The position numbers and the translations under genes are program-made. A DNA stretch of 64,000 nt from the NCBI RefSeq assembly GCF_015351765.1, contig NZ_JADKQA010000002.1:51402-115401 (forward strand), read 5' to 3'. Below the pieces are notes generated by a model. The model saw only the letters and a list, made by a program, of their open reading frames with translations. It searched no databases and had not been told where the DNA came from. Shown here in pieces: positions 8,834 through 17,767 of the stretch. Positions within the stretch are counted from its first letter, which is position 1; each line of letters begins with the position of its first letter. The stretch is from Clostridium vitabionis. GTDB lineage: Bacteria; Bacillota; Clostridia; Lachnospirales; Lachnospiraceae.

Positions 8834-9736
8834 CTATTTCGTTGGCAGCTTCTTCAGAACCGGCGTCAGCATGTCGATGAATTTCTGCATCTGCGGCGTG
8901 ATCCATTTCTGGCTGTGATAAACCACTTGGATGAAAAACCTCGGCTGTGCAGGCACCTTTATATTCAGAAATTGCAGGGTGCCATTTTCAATTTCCCAGT
9001 GGACTGCGTACTCTGGCAGGAAGGAGATGCCCTTTCCTGCCTGCACCATGCGGATGATGGCAGCTGTGTTATTGACTTGAATGGCAGGTTTGAGGACACA
9101 GCCATAGTCTGCGGCAACTTCTTCGACGGCACGCCGGTAGATACTGCTTTTTTCCGGGAGAATAAGCCGCCCTTCAGCCAATTCTGTAAAACTTACCATA
9201 TCTTTTCCGGCGAGTGGATCGCTGGAAGGCGCGATGAAAGAGACCCTGGCTTCCCGGATGAGAACCCGCTTGAAGTCCGGGTCCACAATACGTCGCCCCA
9301 TGACCAGCCCGATGTCCAGGTCACTGCTTCGGATCAGATTGAGGATAGTCGGTGAGGTGTCAGCAGTGATGTCCAGAGAAACATGGGGATATTGTTCGTT
9401 GTATTTTGAGATCACGTCGACCATGAAAGAGGTCAGCATAGACTCGGTCACACCGATGCGGAGGCGTCCGTTCAGCTCATGGGAACTGGCTTTCAGCTGA
9501 TCGATTTCCGACTGAATCTTCATGATTTCGTTGGCATAGCTGACCAGGGCCTGACCGGCGTCAGTCAGGGAGATTTTTTTTCCTATCCGGTCAAACAGGA
9601 CGAGGCCAAGCTCATTTTCCAGAGATTGAATGTGAAAGGTCACCGTCGACTGCGCGTACCCAAGCTGCTCCGCCGCCTTGGTGAAGTTCCCCAGCTCGGC
9701 GACGCGGAGAAAGGTGACCAGATTTCGGTATTCCAT
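8834..9736 (-). CDS. LysR-type transcriptional regulator, 300 aa
   Basis: The N-terminal winged helix-turn-helix starts MEYRNLVTFLRVAELGNFTKAAEQLGYAQSTV (residues about 1-60), followed by the linker helix and a two-lobed substrate-binding domain (GRLRIGVTESM onward). Length is standard. It is divergent from the GltS-type symporter gene (10033) and upstream of the opine dehydrogenase on its own strand, so it probably controls both in response to the imported or processed compound. The 296-base divergent region holds candidate sites. Confidence 0.9.
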   Translation of the reverse strand: MEYRNLVTFLRVAELGNFTKAAEQLGYAQSTVTFHIQSLENELGLVLFDRIGKKISLTDAGQALVSYANEIMKIQSEIDQLKASSHELNGRLRIGVTESMLTSFMVDVISKYNEQYPHVSLDITADTSPTILNLIRSSDLDIGLVMGRRIVDPDFKRVLIREARVSFIAPSSDPLAGKDMVSFTELAEGRLILPEKSSIYRRAVEEVAADYGCVLKPAIQVNNTAAIIRMVQAGKGISFLPEYAVHWEIENGTLQFLNIKVPAQPRFFIQVVYHSQKWITPQMQKFIDMLTPVLKKLPTK

Positions 9737-10032
9737 GAAAACACCTCATTTTCGCACAAAGAGTATCTATATAAGAGAATAGTCGATTCATTTAGAAATA
9801 TCAATCGAAGAAGGCAATGATAATAATCAGAACCATCCATTTCTCATTTAATTCCTGATATTGTAAATTATTCGTAGATTTGATGAAACGGTCAATTCAT
9901 GAAAAGCATGCGTCATGAAATGGACCGGGGAAAATATCCGGTGGGCACAGATGTAGACCGGATAAGAAGCAATCATCCACCGGGGTATAAAGCAAGGCCG
10001 AACAGAGGCCGTAAGTGAGGAAGGGAGATCGT
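9737..10032. promoter_or_regulatory. Divergent LysR/gltS control region
   Basis: A 296-base region without a gene. Three related octamers occur on the plus strand: TGATGAAA (9881-9888), TCATGAAA (9898-9905) and TCATGAAA (9913-9920). A loose inverted repeat CTAT-N8-ATAG lies nearer the LysR start (about 9769-9784). These are candidate LysR sites, seen by eye only. Confidence 0.4.
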
Positions 10033-11265
10033 ATGGTTATATCGCTGGACATGTACCAAACGCTGGGAATCGCATGCGCTATGCTTATTTTGGGGAAAAT
10101 TCTTGTAGATCGGATTAGTTTCTTTCAGAAGTACTGTATTCCGGCGCCTATTGTCGGAGGGCTGATCTTTGCCATTTTCCACTGCATCGTAAAAGTGGCC
10201 GGACTTTTCGAGTTTGACATGGACACGACGCTGCAGTCGGTTTTCATGCTGGCTTTCTTCTGCAGTATCGGATATCAGACGGCTTTCGGCACACTAAAAA
10301 AGGGTGGTTTCAAAGTCATCAAATATCTGATTCTGGCGGTCATTATGGAACTGATACAGGATGTGGTTGGTGCCGGTGGTGCAGCTGCTTTTCATCTGGA
10401 TCCGCGGCTTGGCCTCTGCATGGGTTCAATTCCGTTGGTTGGCGGACATGGAACAGCGGGATCCTTTGGACCATTCCTGGAGCAGACGTACGGAGTTGAA
10501 GGCGCGACGATTGTCGCGGTGGCAGCGGCAACTTTCGGACTGATTTCCGGCTGCATGATCGGCGGGCCGGTAGCTTCCGGCAGAATCCGCAAACATCATC
10601 TGAAACCGGCAGCTAGTGCGGTGACAGAGGCGGTTCACCAGGATGCTAAAGTGAAGGAAGAAGTAAAGGAAATAGAGAAAATCACGCAGCATGAGGAAAT
10701 TGAATCTGACGCGCTGAATGGCGGAAAACTTCTGAATGGCACGCTTTTTATCGTGATTGGTGTTGCCATCGGCGTTACCATTGCATTTTTTATTGGAAAG
10801 TTCATCACGATCCCGGCGTATATCGGCGGTATGATTGCCGCGACGATTATCCGGAATGTGAGCGACTCGGCGAAGATTGAGGTTCCGATGAAGGAAATCG
10901 GCGCACTCGGCGATATCTGCCTCTCACTATTCCTGGGTCTCGCGATGATTTCTCTGAAGGTATGGCAGCTGGTGGATCTTGCACTTCCGATGATTGTCAT
11001 TCTTCTGGTCCAGACCGTAATCATGTGGATTTATGCCAGCTATGTTGTATTCAACGTCATGGGGAGAGATTATGAGGCTGCAACACTTTCCTCTGGATTC
11101 TGTGGATTTGGCATGGGTGCCACACCGAACGCCATGGCGAATATGCAGGCTGTGGTGAGGCAGTATGGACCGGCGCCAATGGCATTTCTCGTGCTGCCGA
11201 TCACAATGATGTTCGTCGATTTCTTTAATGCGCTGATAATCACAACATTGGCGAATATTCTGTGA
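10033..11265 (+). CDS. gltS: Sodium/glutamate symporter-type permease (ESS family), 410 aa
   Basis: A polytopic membrane protein of the glutamate:Na+ symporter (GltS/ESS) family, with about 10-12 hydrophobic segments and the characteristic glycine-rich reentrant motifs: SIPLVGGHGTAGSFG in the first half and SGFCGFGMGATPNAMANMQ in the second. The central charged loop (roughly residues 195-225) is longer than usual. The start at ATG 10033 is preferred because GGAAGGGAG sits 7 bases upstream; a GTG at 10015 would include that site. It is divergent from LysR and probably imports glutamate or a related dicarboxylic or opine-type amino acid. Confidence 0.88.
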   Translation: MVISLDMYQTLGIACAMLILGKILVDRISFFQKYCIPAPIVGGLIFAIFHCIVKVAGLFEFDMDTTLQSVFMLAFFCSIGYQTAFGTLKKGGFKVIKYLILAVIMELIQDVVGAGGAAAFHLDPRLGLCMGSIPLVGGHGTAGSFGPFLEQTYGVEGATIVAVAAATFGLISGCMIGGPVASGRIRKHHLKPAASAVTEAVHQDAKVKEEVKEIEKITQHEEIESDALNGGKLLNGTLFIVIGVAIGVTIAFFIGKFITIPAYIGGMIAATIIRNVSDSAKIEVPMKEIGALGDICLSLFLGLAMISLKVWQLVDLALPMIVILLVQTVIMWIYASYVVFNVMGRDYEAATLSSGFCGFGMGATPNAMANMQAVVRQYGPAPMAFLVLPITMMFVDFFNALIITTLANIL

Positions 11266-11312
11266 CGAGGACGGGATTCTGCGGCGGCATTCCGCATCCT
11301 TGTTCGGTAACA

Positions 11313-11370
11313 GACAGGAAAAGCCGGGTTCAGGGAGAAAGGTATTTCCCCGAGCCCGGCTTTTCCTGTC
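11313..11370. terminator. Bidirectional terminator between gltS and araC-type gene
   Basis: A 16-bp perfect inverted repeat, GACAGGAAAAGCCGGG (11313-11328) with CCCGGCTTTTCCTGTC (11355-11370), with A- and T-runs on the arms. It lies between two convergent genes, so it serves both. Confidence 0.9.
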
Positions 11371-11417
11371 TGGACATCTATAGGCAGTAAAACTTTTTTG
11401 GCAAAATGAGTCGATTG

Positions 11418-12314
11418 CTATCTGACCATGCGGGAGTTGCCGGAGGTCTGGCTCACTTCTGAATCACCTTCCTGCCAGCTTTTGACTTTTCCCTGGTAAC
11501 TTTTGCCTTTTACCAGCCGGCTGAATTCTCCGGGACGCATATTCATCATGGACTCGAAATCGTGAATAAAGTGCGACTGGTCGTAATAGCCGTGTTCCAC
11601 TGCTTTCCTTGTCATGGTCCCGTCCGTGCGGCTGGCCATATCCTGAATGGCTGCCTGAAGGCGGATGATTTTCCGTAAGGTCCGGATATTGTATCCAAGT
11701 TCCTGCTTAACCATGCGGTCCAGATAGCTGCGGGAAAAGCCTGTAGACTCTGTCAGGTCTGCCATGGACAGCGTTCCGCCGCTCTCACTTTCCAACATCC
11801 GGATCTGCGAGACGAGATCCGAGCAGTGCTGCATGGAATCCCGCCGCCGGTCATAAAAGTTTTGGAGGACCCGCACCCGCTGCTGAAAACTTTTCGCTTC
11901 CATCATCTGTGGTTCAAGACTGGTACCGCGCACAGAAATCTCCTCCAGAGGATACTCCTGTCCAACAGAATCTGCCGCAGAGCAGGTCAGAAATCCCGGT
12001 ATCGCACCCCGCATCATTCGAAGACCGAAGATGCTTTCATAGGGCCCAATATCGATCTCCTGTTTTTGCTCGATAGGACCGCACAGGAACCCCCTGCATC
12101 CGTTGCGGTCAAAGGCAAAGATCAGGTCAATGGTACCTGCGGGGACAGGAATCAGCTTATTTCCTCCCGTGGACGGGATACCTGGCTTTTGAAAGTCGAA
12201 TTGGTAAAAGTGGGATATGCCATGGTGCTTTATCAGACACTGGTCAAAGGTATAAGCACCCATGACAAAAAAAGGCTGATCGGTTCTGGAAACATAATCA
12301 TAAGCAGCACACAT
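11418..12314 (-). CDS. AraC-family transcriptional regulator, 298 aa
   Basis: A C-terminal AraC/XylS double helix-turn-helix, about residues 175-270: LSMADLTESTGFSRSYLDRM, then KAVEHGYYDQSHFIHDF and the closing MRPGEFSRL. The N-terminal ~160 residues resemble the cupin-like ligand-sensing part of the family (IPVPAGTIDLIFAFD). It is convergent with gltS and lies downstream of the second symporter operon on the same strand, separated by a terminator, so it has its own promoter in 12315-12500. Likely target is the adjacent transporter/cyclodeaminase operon; this is inferred from position only. Confidence 0.88.
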   Translation of the reverse strand: MCAAYDYVSRTDQPFFVMGAYTFDQCLIKHHGISHFYQFDFQKPGIPSTGGNKLIPVPAGTIDLIFAFDRNGCRGFLCGPIEQKQEIDIGPYESIFGLRMMRGAIPGFLTCSAADSVGQEYPLEEISVRGTSLEPQMMEAKSFQQRVRVLQNFYDRRRDSMQHCSDLVSQIRMLESESGGTLSMADLTESTGFSRSYLDRMVKQELGYNIRTLRKIIRLQAAIQDMASRTDGTMTRKAVEHGYYDQSHFIHDFESMMNMRPGEFSRLVKGKSYQGKVKSWQEGDSEVSQTSGNSRMVR

Positions 12315-12506
12315 ATGCGCTCCTCTTCATGCCGTCTCAGTTAGACAGGACCATCGTGGATTTTGGCTTTTATATACATAAGCTGTAAAGTACGAAACAT
12401 GAGGAAATTGAGGCCGGTCTTTTGTATCTTTTACACAATTATAGTACAGATATTCGCGATTATCTACGCGCATTGCACATTTCTAGATAAGATTCAGATA
12501 AAAAAG

Positions 12507-12534
12507 CGCAGTTCCTGGTTTGGCAGGAACTGCG
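12507..12534 (-). terminator. Terminator of the ocd/eutH-like/ess operon
   Basis: CGCAGTTCCTG (12507-12517) pairs with CAGGAACTGCG (12524-12534) over a 6-base loop. On the minus strand it is followed by CTTTTTTATC. It lies 20 bases after the stop of the ESS permease. Confidence 0.9.
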
Positions 12535-12553
12535 TTGATGCAAGGAATCGTAG

Positions 12554-13987
12554 TTACTTTGCTATTGAACTCTGAACGGACAGGTCGGGGACAGTTTCTC
12601 TTTCCGAGTCGTCCTGTCCGCTCATTTTGGGTTTTCTGCCACTCAGCGGATACTTTTTGGCAGGATACCATGCGTGAATTAAGAAGGATACGCCAATAGA
12701 AACCGCTCCGAAAATTGCTGTCCCTAGGGCAAGCTGCATGCCCTGCCCGTTCACCAGCATCGCTGGGCCGGCGGACCAGATGAACATTTCCACAAAACCC
12801 ATGAATGGCGTCATGGCAGTATCATCTACCGTCAGCGACTTGTTTTCCGGATCCACAATACGGAGAAGGACGAAGCCGATGGCAAATACGCCAGTCAGGT
12901 ACCCAAAGCAGAAGACGGCGTGTTCAAACCAATTTTCTCTGTTCATGAGATAGCCGAAGGGGAGCACCACCAGGGTGACTAGCACAAGCCCGATCAGGCA
13001 CATGACAATCATTGGACCGGCGTATTCGACAAGGACGGTGGGGTTGATCGATGCCACGGCAAAGCAGACTAGGTAGTCGGTAAACATTCCGGAGATTCTG
13101 GTGTTAACCCGCGTATCCACATAGCTGTACAGCGGTGTCTTGTGAAACAGGATAAAAAACAGGAGACCGATGAGATAAGCCAGTGTAAAGTCCGGGATAT
13201 TCTTCACAAAGTGGGAGAGTACCCGCTGGTTCAGGAGATATGCGCCGCCGGCAATGACCATGAGCAGAGACATGTGGAAGCACAGCGTATCCAGAGACAC
13301 GGAGGAAATTGTCTCCATGCCCAGGGGCGTCCTTCTTTCCTTCGCGACAAGGCCTGTACGGAGATCGGAATTCAGCTGGCTGAAATCCTTTGCATAATTT
13401 GTCCACCCCTTTTTGGTAGCAAGCTTGATGAGAATCAGCCCGCCGAAGATGCCGACGAGAATCCCGACTGTGGCAAAGGTGATCGCCAGGTCAGTCGCCT
13501 GCTCCCAACCGTAGCCGGCAAATGTCTTGCCGACTGCAGCTGCAGTCCCATGGCCGCCGTCGAAACCGGAGGCGAGCAGAATGCCAAACCCAGGGTTCAG
13601 GTTCGGCCAGATTCTGCAGAGAACCAGAATCGTTATCAGAATGGGAACCGCAATCTGGAGGGCAAATCCCACCTGACGGAACATCTCATATCCGATCAGA
13701 CGCTTTACCGTCTCCTTGCCGCCGCCGGATTTTTCAATATCAAATCCATTTACACCGACTGCGGTGAAGATGACGATGATAAAAGCTCCGGCATAACTGC
13801 CGATGTTGCCGGAAAAAGGCATGATGTTGAGAAACTTGGGCCCTAAAAACAGGCCAAGAAACCCAGCGATCAGACTTGCCGGAACAAAGAAATTCTGAAA
13901 GAATCTAATTTTCGACCGAAGAAACTGGCCGATCAGAATAAGAATCGATGCGCATCCGAAATCCAGCAATAAATCATATATGCTCAT
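12554..13987 (-). CDS. ESS-family sodium/glutamate-type symporter (second paralogue), 477 aa
   Basis: A distant paralogue of the permease at 10033, about 11-12 membrane segments. It shares the ESS landmarks: FFVPASLIAGFLGLFLGP in the N-terminal half and LASGFDGGHGTAAAVGKTF as the GGHGT reentrant motif. The second reentrant motif is replaced by DDTAMTPFMGFVEMF, so specificity may differ. The ATG at 13987 has AGAGAGG 7 bases upstream and lies inside the last codons of the preceding EutH-like gene (14-base overlap), which implies translational coupling. A longer frame to 14080 has no ribosome binding site. It is the last gene of a three-gene operon. Confidence 0.85.
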   Translation of the reverse strand: MSIYDLLLDFGCASILILIGQFLRSKIRFFQNFFVPASLIAGFLGLFLGPKFLNIMPFSGNIGSYAGAFIIVIFTAVGVNGFDIEKSGGGKETVKRLIGYEMFRQVGFALQIAVPILITILVLCRIWPNLNPGFGILLASGFDGGHGTAAAVGKTFAGYGWEQATDLAITFATVGILVGIFGGLILIKLATKKGWTNYAKDFSQLNSDLRTGLVAKERRTPLGMETISSVSLDTLCFHMSLLMVIAGGAYLLNQRVLSHFVKNIPDFTLAYLIGLLFFILFHKTPLYSYVDTRVNTRISGMFTDYLVCFAVASINPTVLVEYAGPMIVMCLIGLVLVTLVVLPFGYLMNRENWFEHAVFCFGYLTGVFAIGFVLLRIVDPENKSLTVDDTAMTPFMGFVEMFIWSAGPAMLVNGQGMQLALGTAIFGAVSIGVSFLIHAWYPAKKYPLSGRKPKMSGQDDSERETVPDLSVQSSIAK

Positions 13988-15095
13988 ATCGTACCTCTCT
14001 GTGCGGTGACCGGGTATCTCTGGAATCTTTTTTACTGACGACAAGTTTCGGGGCCAGGGCAAAAGATAACAGCACGGCAATACTGCATCCGGCGAGCTTT
14101 GCTGCCGTGACCGCAGGGCAAAATTCCGGCATCACCTGCATCGTATAGGCCAGATGATCTCCAAAGACACAGGATCCCGAGACAAGAAATGATGCCGCGA
14201 TCATTCTTCCTCTGGCATCCATGTCATTGAGAGTCAGTGTCGCCGGCAGACCATTTGCCAGTCCGGTGAGGATTCCCAGTACTGCCGCCTCATTCACGTT
14301 CATCTTTTCTGCTGCCGCCCGAATCCACTTCTGCAGACACCTTTTCACCACATATAGTAAGGGGAAGATTCCCGCCAGGAAAATGCATATTCCGCCGATG
14401 GTGGTAAAAGAATTTTCCAATGTATCCATCCTGGGAAATAGTCTGAACCCCGTCAGCCATTCCATCGCACCCGCAATCAACCCCGTATAGGAGATGGCCC
14501 GAAGAAGGCGTCCGAATACCACCATCGCTCGCATCAGCGCTTCGTGCCAGAAGGCCATCAAAATGCAGATAAGAACCGCAAATGCTGACAGGGGAATCAG
14601 ATTCGGAATAAGAAATCCCAGTGTATATCCTCCGGTCAATCCTCCCACAAGACATCCTATCGGACAGGTGATAATTCCGATAGATATACCGATAAAAACT
14701 TCCCGCTGTTTTTCCGGGGCAATAGCTGTGACGACAAGCGGCATGGTCAGCATGACCGTCGTCCCCATCCCGGCACCGACGATCATGCCGTGAAAGAGAC
14801 CAGCCTCCTGACTGTCTGCCAGCGCAAGGGCCAGAGAACCTCCCCCGGAATCATTTGCCAGAATGAGCCCGATTACGGCCGAGGGGTCTGCTCCTATAGC
14901 CTGCATGAGCGGAGATAAAAGCGGAGTCAGCCATAACGCCATCTGCGGTGCCAGGACCATGAAGCCGGTCATGCAGAGAAAAAGCGGTGCCCATGTCTGG
15001 AGCGCGTTTTCAAATTGCTCACCAATCTTCCAGCGACCGCCGGTGCACTTATCCAGAGCCCCAAGGGTAAAGAAGATAAAGACGATGTACTTCAT
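13974..15095 (-). CDS. EutH-like permease, 373 aa
   Basis: A membrane protein of the ethanolamine permease EutH family. The N-terminal TLGALDKCTGGRWKIGEQFE and the following FLCMTGFMVLAPQMALWL, GADPSAVIGLILANDSGGG and GLFHGMIVGAGMGTTVM correspond block by block to EutH. Length (373) is close to the family norm (~370-410). No other ethanolamine genes (eutABC, microcompartment shells) are in the window, so ethanolamine itself is doubtful as substrate. Its ATG overlaps the stop of the ornithine cyclodeaminase-like gene (ATGA), and it overlaps the next permease by 14 bases. Confidence 0.8.
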   Translation of the reverse strand: MKYIVFIFFTLGALDKCTGGRWKIGEQFENALQTWAPLFLCMTGFMVLAPQMALWLTPLLSPLMQAIGADPSAVIGLILANDSGGGSLALALADSQEAGLFHGMIVGAGMGTTVMLTMPLVVTAIAPEKQREVFIGISIGIITCPIGCLVGGLTGGYTLGFLIPNLIPLSAFAVLICILMAFWHEALMRAMVVFGRLLRAISYTGLIAGAMEWLTGFRLFPRMDTLENSFTTIGGICIFLAGIFPLLYVVKRCLQKWIRAAAEKMNVNEAAVLGILTGLANGLPATLTLNDMDARGRMIAASFLVSGSCVFGDHLAYTMQVMPEFCPAVTAAKLAGCSIAVLLSFALAPKLVVSKKDSRDTRSPHREVRYEHI

Positions 15096-16213
15096 ACACC
15101 CGCTGGTTTATCCCACAGCTTCAGTGCCTTTCCAAGCTTCAGTGCCTTTGCGTTCTGCAGGCAGTGCCATGCCCATGCCACGTCATAGGTGGGAAGACCA
15201 CCCATGCCGAAGAGAATGATCTGGTCGTCTGAGGTTCTGCCCGGCTTCTTTTTTGCTATCACATCGCCCAGATTGGTAATGTAATCCATGGTCACCTTGC
15301 CGTCATGGAGCATATCCAGCAGGGTGCAGCCAAGCAGTCCCACATTGGCGGAATAGGGATAGGTGAGCTCCTCTTTCCAGGCTTCGTAGGTTTTCCAATT
15401 ATCCACGATGCAGGTGCAGTTCTTCGCGATGGCGTCCATGTCCATGCGGAAATCGGCAGGAAGGCTGAAGAAAGCTCCTTTTTTGATCCATGCCGGGTCG
15501 ACAACGGGATCATTTTTCCCAGATGTCGCCATATGGACGATATCACTGTCACGGATCGTTTCCTCTAGAGAATTCGCTACGATGACATTCTTAATCTGCG
15601 GATAATTTTCCTCAATGTGCTTCTTCAGTCGCTCAGAAGCCGCCGGGAAAATATCGTAGATCTTCACTGTGTCCAGCGTCGGCACGGTCAGCGCCAGCGC
15701 ATCAAAGGAAAGGCGGGTAATGACTCCTGCTCCGATGAGACCGCAGACTTTTGACCCCTTTCGGACAAGATACTGTGCACCCACGCCGGGAATGGCACCG
15801 GTTCTCATGTTGCTGAGCATATTGCCGCTCATCAGCGCAATCGGCGCGCCGGTATCCACATCGTTCAGCATGACCATGAGAATAGAGCGCGGAAGGCTTT
15901 TCTCGATGTTCGCGCGGTTGGAACCATACCACTTCTCACCGCAGATGTGATACTTCCCGCCGATATAGGCTTCCATTGTCATAAATCTTCTGTCCGGTCC
16001 CGCTGCCGGCATGCCGGGGTGAGTCGGGTGTGCTGGGAAGAAAATCGGCTGGCCGTGGCTGTTGCCATTGCCGCCGCCCATGATGTAGTCGCCTTCACCC
16101 ATCAGGTGATAGACCTCGGTCATCTCCTTAACGCAGGCTGCCATATCCAGCACACCGGCCTTGATCATGTCCTGCTCGTCCAGATAAAGGAAATCAATTC
16201 TTGTGTCGCTCAT
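15092..16213 (-). CDS. Ornithine cyclodeaminase family protein (TynB-type), 373 aa
   Basis: An ornithine cyclodeaminase/mu-crystallin family protein of the longer subgroup that databases often name tyramine oxidase subunit B. Seen are FLYLDEQDMIKAGV at the start, the substrate region RRFMTMEAYIGG, MSGNMLSNMRTGAIPGVGA, and the nucleotide-binding GLIGAGVITRLSFDAL. Known members deaminate ornithine, reduce imino acids or act on opine-like N-substituted amino acids. The start at 16213 (MSDTRID) has GGAGGTG 7 bases upstream; the frame also runs to 16252 without a site. It is the first gene of an operon with two permeases, so it probably acts on what they import. Confidence 0.85.
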   Translation of the reverse strand: MSDTRIDFLYLDEQDMIKAGVLDMAACVKEMTEVYHLMGEGDYIMGGGNGNSHGQPIFFPAHPTHPGMPAAGPDRRFMTMEAYIGGKYHICGEKWYGSNRANIEKSLPRSILMVMLNDVDTGAPIALMSGNMLSNMRTGAIPGVGAQYLVRKGSKVCGLIGAGVITRLSFDALALTVPTLDTVKIYDIFPAASERLKKHIEENYPQIKNVIVANSLEETIRDSDIVHMATSGKNDPVVDPAWIKKGAFFSLPADFRMDMDAIAKNCTCIVDNWKTYEAWKEELTYPYSANVGLLGCTLLDMLHDGKVTMDYITNLGDVIAKKKPGRTSDDQIILFGMGGLPTYDVAWAWHCLQNAKALKLGKALKLWDKPAGV

Positions 16214-16538
16214 TTTCTGCACCTCCAAAAAATATTTTCTGATTTGCTGCATTTATAGGATATATTGCAGCATCGTTCAACTTTCTGATCAGAAAATAGC
16301 AGAAAAACAGCACAAAAAATTGTAATTTTGTAGACTGCAATAAGACAAAATATCTTAATTTCCGCGGTGCTTTCTTGTACAAAAGAGATTTACGGATTGC
16401 GCCGGAGGAACCTTGATACCCTTTCTCTGTCTCCTGCACAGCTTCCGCGTAACCGGACTGTTCCAGCTTCTGCAGAATACAGTGGGTGCTTCGCGGTGTC
16501 AGGTGAAGGCAGGGCGCCAGCTCCTGATAGGTGATCAT
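16194..16538 (-). pseudogene. Helix-turn-helix-like fragment upstream of the cyclodeaminase gene
   Basis: The first ~45 residues (TYQELAPCLHLTPRSTHC, then LQKLEQSGYAEAVQE) read like a winged helix-turn-helix. The remainder is low-quality hydrophobic sequence that runs into the start of the cyclodeaminase gene. It may be the stub of a former regulator next to the operon. No ribosome binding site is seen and the assignment is weak. Confidence 0.3.
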
Positions 16539-16655
16539 CCGGTCATCCCGCTGTCGAGGACATTGATTGGTAAATGGTCCAAGAAAATGTCCGCACCCCC
16601 ATACCTTTGCGACCCGTTTCCCGTCCGCAATAGTAATGAAGAAAAAAGCCTAAAT

Positions 16656-17592
16656 AGGCAAAAAACGTCATCGGAATCCGGAGAAGCGGTAAATCTTACC
16701 TCCTGGATCCGATCTTTCGAAATTACCTGTTGTCAGAGGGTATCCGGGAAGATCATATTATAAAGATCGAACTGGACAGAGAATCAAATCGCAGGTATTA
16801 TCACGATCCCCATGCGTTTGATCAATATATTCGTTCTTTTGTCATAGATGAACAGATGTACTACATCATTCTGGATGAAATACAGCTGGTTGATGATTTT
16901 GAATATATCTTAAATGGTTTGCTTTATGAAAAAATTTTGATGTTTACGTAACAGGCAGCAACTCCAAATTTTTGTCATCTGATATCATTACAGAGTTCCG
17001 CGGGAGGGGGGATCAGATCCGGGTGCAGCCGCTCTCTTTTTCCGAATATCTCCCTGCATGTGGCATAGAAGACAAGTATGATGCGTGGAATGAGTATATG
17101 ACATATGGCGGAATGCCTTTTGTTGTATCCATACAGGAGGAACAAGATAAGGCGGCATATCTGAAGAATCTGTTTGAACAGGTGTATTTCAGAGATATAT
17201 TTGAGCGATACAATATAAGAAGAAAGGATATATTAGATTCCCTGGTAAATTTTCTTGCCTCTTCGGTAGGGTCCCTGACGAATCCACAAAAAATATATGA
17301 CACATTCAAAAGTAATGGGGAGAAAGAGCTCTCATTAAATACGATAAGCTCCTATCTTTCCTATTTGGAAGACGCATTCATTGTGAACATGGCGGAACGT
17401 TATGATATCAAAGGACGGAAATATATCAGTACCCCTCAGAAGTATTACTTCACGGATCTGGGTTTAAGAAATGCCAGACTGAATTTCAGACAGCAGGAAG
17501 AAACACATTTAATGGAAAATGCACTGTATAATGAACTGCTGTTCCGAGGATATCATGTCGATGTGGGAGTTGTCGAGATTCGCGAACGATGA
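16656..17592 (+). pseudogene. AAA ATPase with DUF4143, frameshifted and truncated
   Basis: The frame from about 16656 gives the Walker A of an AAA_14 ATPase (VIGIRRSGKSYLLD), then YLLSEGIREDHIIKIELDR and Walker B YIILDEIQLVDDFEYILNG. It breaks at an A6 tract (16929-16934): adding one A restores YEKNFDVYVTGSNSKFLSSD and continuity with the frame at 16972. The second part carries the DUF4143 region (TYGGMPFVVS, YFRDIFERYNI, LSLNTISSYLSYLEDAF, STPQKYYFTDLGLRNA). It ends early at 17590-17592 after VDVGVVEIRER, about 100 residues short. The N-terminal ~30 residues are also lost. Such ATPases often vary between strains; this one is dead unless programmed frameshifting occurs. Confidence 0.8.
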
Positions 17593-17692
17593 TCGGGAGC
17601 TTCTTTGTTTGTTCCGGAATCAGGCTTTGATTTCCTGTTTGTTGTGGGGGTGAAGAGGATGTTATTGACTGTTCTTTCTTGCCGCAAAAACA

Positions 17693-17721
17693 TTGACAGA
17701 TAGAACGATGCATGTTAATGT
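17693..17721 (+). promoter_or_regulatory. Promoter of the nitroreductase/Rrf2/MDR operon
   Basis: A perfect -35 TTGACA (17693-17698), a 17-base spacer and -10 TAATGT (17716-17721). It lies about 45 bases before the nitroreductase start. Confidence 0.8.
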
Positions 17722-17737
17722 ATCAGTAACAGATACA
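17719..17737. promoter_or_regulatory. Palindromic operator overlapping the -10 box
   Basis: TGTATC-AGTAACA-GATACA, a perfect 6+6 inverted repeat with a 7-base centre. It begins within the -10 hexamer and covers the transcription start. The obvious candidate ligand is the Rrf2 regulator encoded in the same operon (18583), implying autorepression; that pairing is inferred. Confidence 0.65.
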
Positions 17738-17767
17738 AATACAATGTCAACAAGAATGAGGAAAGAA

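Noticed and set aside
12363-12575. 70-codon plus-strand open frame between araC-type and ESS genes
   Set aside because: Overlaps the ESS terminator and end of that gene; no ribosome binding site and no family resemblance.
13974-15095. Ethanolamine utilisation locus
   Set aside because: Only an EutH-like permease is present; no ammonia-lyase or microcompartment genes.
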